This document shows, piece by piece, positions 40,668 to 40,873 of a stretch of DNA of 40,873 bases. The number at the start of each line of letters is the position of its first letter. Positions within the stretch are counted from its first letter, which is position 1. The translations under genes and the position numbers were made by a program. The notes below the pieces were generated by a model. That model ran no database searches. It was not told the origin of the DNA and was given only the letters and a program-made list of their open reading frames with translations. The stretch is from a bacterium (GTDB lineage: Bacteria > Verrucomicrobiota > Verrucomicrobiia > Limisphaerales > UBA8199). The DNA lies in assembly GCA_021784555.1 (NCBI GenBank), contig JAJYHY010000026.1, positions 1 through 40,873 on the forward strand, written 5' to 3'.

Positions 40668-40873
40668 CTTAACTGCTGGGCGGGGCGGAATCAATCACAC
40701 GCAAGCACGAAAGGCATGAACCGGCAATTCTCATTTTAGGCTCGGGTGCGGAGACAAAGCGAAACGCCCCGCAGAGCCGTCGCCAGGTCTTAGGCCAGGA
40801 TCCTAGTCATCCGGCATAGAAATCACACAGGGCAAGTGTTAGTCTTTCTGTTGTGACAGGTTTGCCATTGCTT

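Overview
The window is GC-rich, densely coded, mostly minus-strand bacterial chromosome. Several features point to a soil or freshwater member of the Verrucomicrobiota (Pedosphaera/Limisphaerales-like): a PadR gene next to a prefix-domain membrane protein, an M56 peptidase carrying the C-terminal domain seen in large verrucomicrobial DUF2723 membrane proteins, a secreted ankyrin protein, very weak Shine-Dalgarno use, and decayed palindromic repeats between genes. This placement is inference from gene content; no rRNA or marker gene is present.

Layout. 1-1300: an internally deleted IS630 transposase, a tRNA-Ala(GGC) with its promoter, and the stump of an SMC/RecF-like ATPase just after the tRNA. 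1308-2819: an APC amino-acid permease. 3017-8132 (minus): an ABC efflux operon (adaptor, ATPase, two FtsX-type permeases) in which one permease has an in-frame amber codon and a palindromic element sits at the adaptor/ATPase junction; beyond its 3' end lies a deleted padR/membrane-protein pair. 8172-10294: a YjhG/YagF-type (D-xylonate) dehydratase and a small ORF. 10323-14699: two VapBC-type modules flanking a secreted GH2 beta-galactosidase, and a broken MazEF-like pair. 14774-15246: two repeat arrays. 15421-18944: blaI plus a large M56 fusion protein under twin BlaI-type operators. 18959-22412: a YtrA-like GntR/ATPase/ABC-2 permease operon with a clear promoter and operator. 22688-23225: brnT-brnA. 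23337-26617: a small retropepsin-like protein, a MacB-like permease without its ATPase, and its adaptor. 26698-27419: a small membrane protein, a roughly 300-bp element with 15-bp terminal inverted repeats, and a response-regulator scar. 27451-31052: a large ankyrin protein and a DUF433/DUF5615 module with a frameshifted toxin. 31181-34086: a two-component system with a second GGGGTC palindromic element at the kinase/regulator junction. 34341-37758: a secreted hydrolase-like protein whose 3' end is repeated downstream of a Uma2-type nuclease gene, then a small gene pair, the second truncated. 37664-40667: a two-gene P-loop ATPase/TPR module, the best candidate here for an undescribed signalling or conflict system.

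How it works together. The functional core is envelope physiology (two efflux operons, a regulated ABC-2 exporter, BlaI/M56 sensing, a histidine kinase) plus polysaccharide and sugar use (GH2, dehydratase, secreted hydrolase). Superimposed is much genome wear: five toxin-antitoxin-like loci (two broken), truncated or frameshifted genes, and several palindromic repeat families placed at operon junctions, where they have rewritten a start codon in one case and a stop codon in another. Bases 1-141 and 40668-40873 show nothing I can support as a feature.
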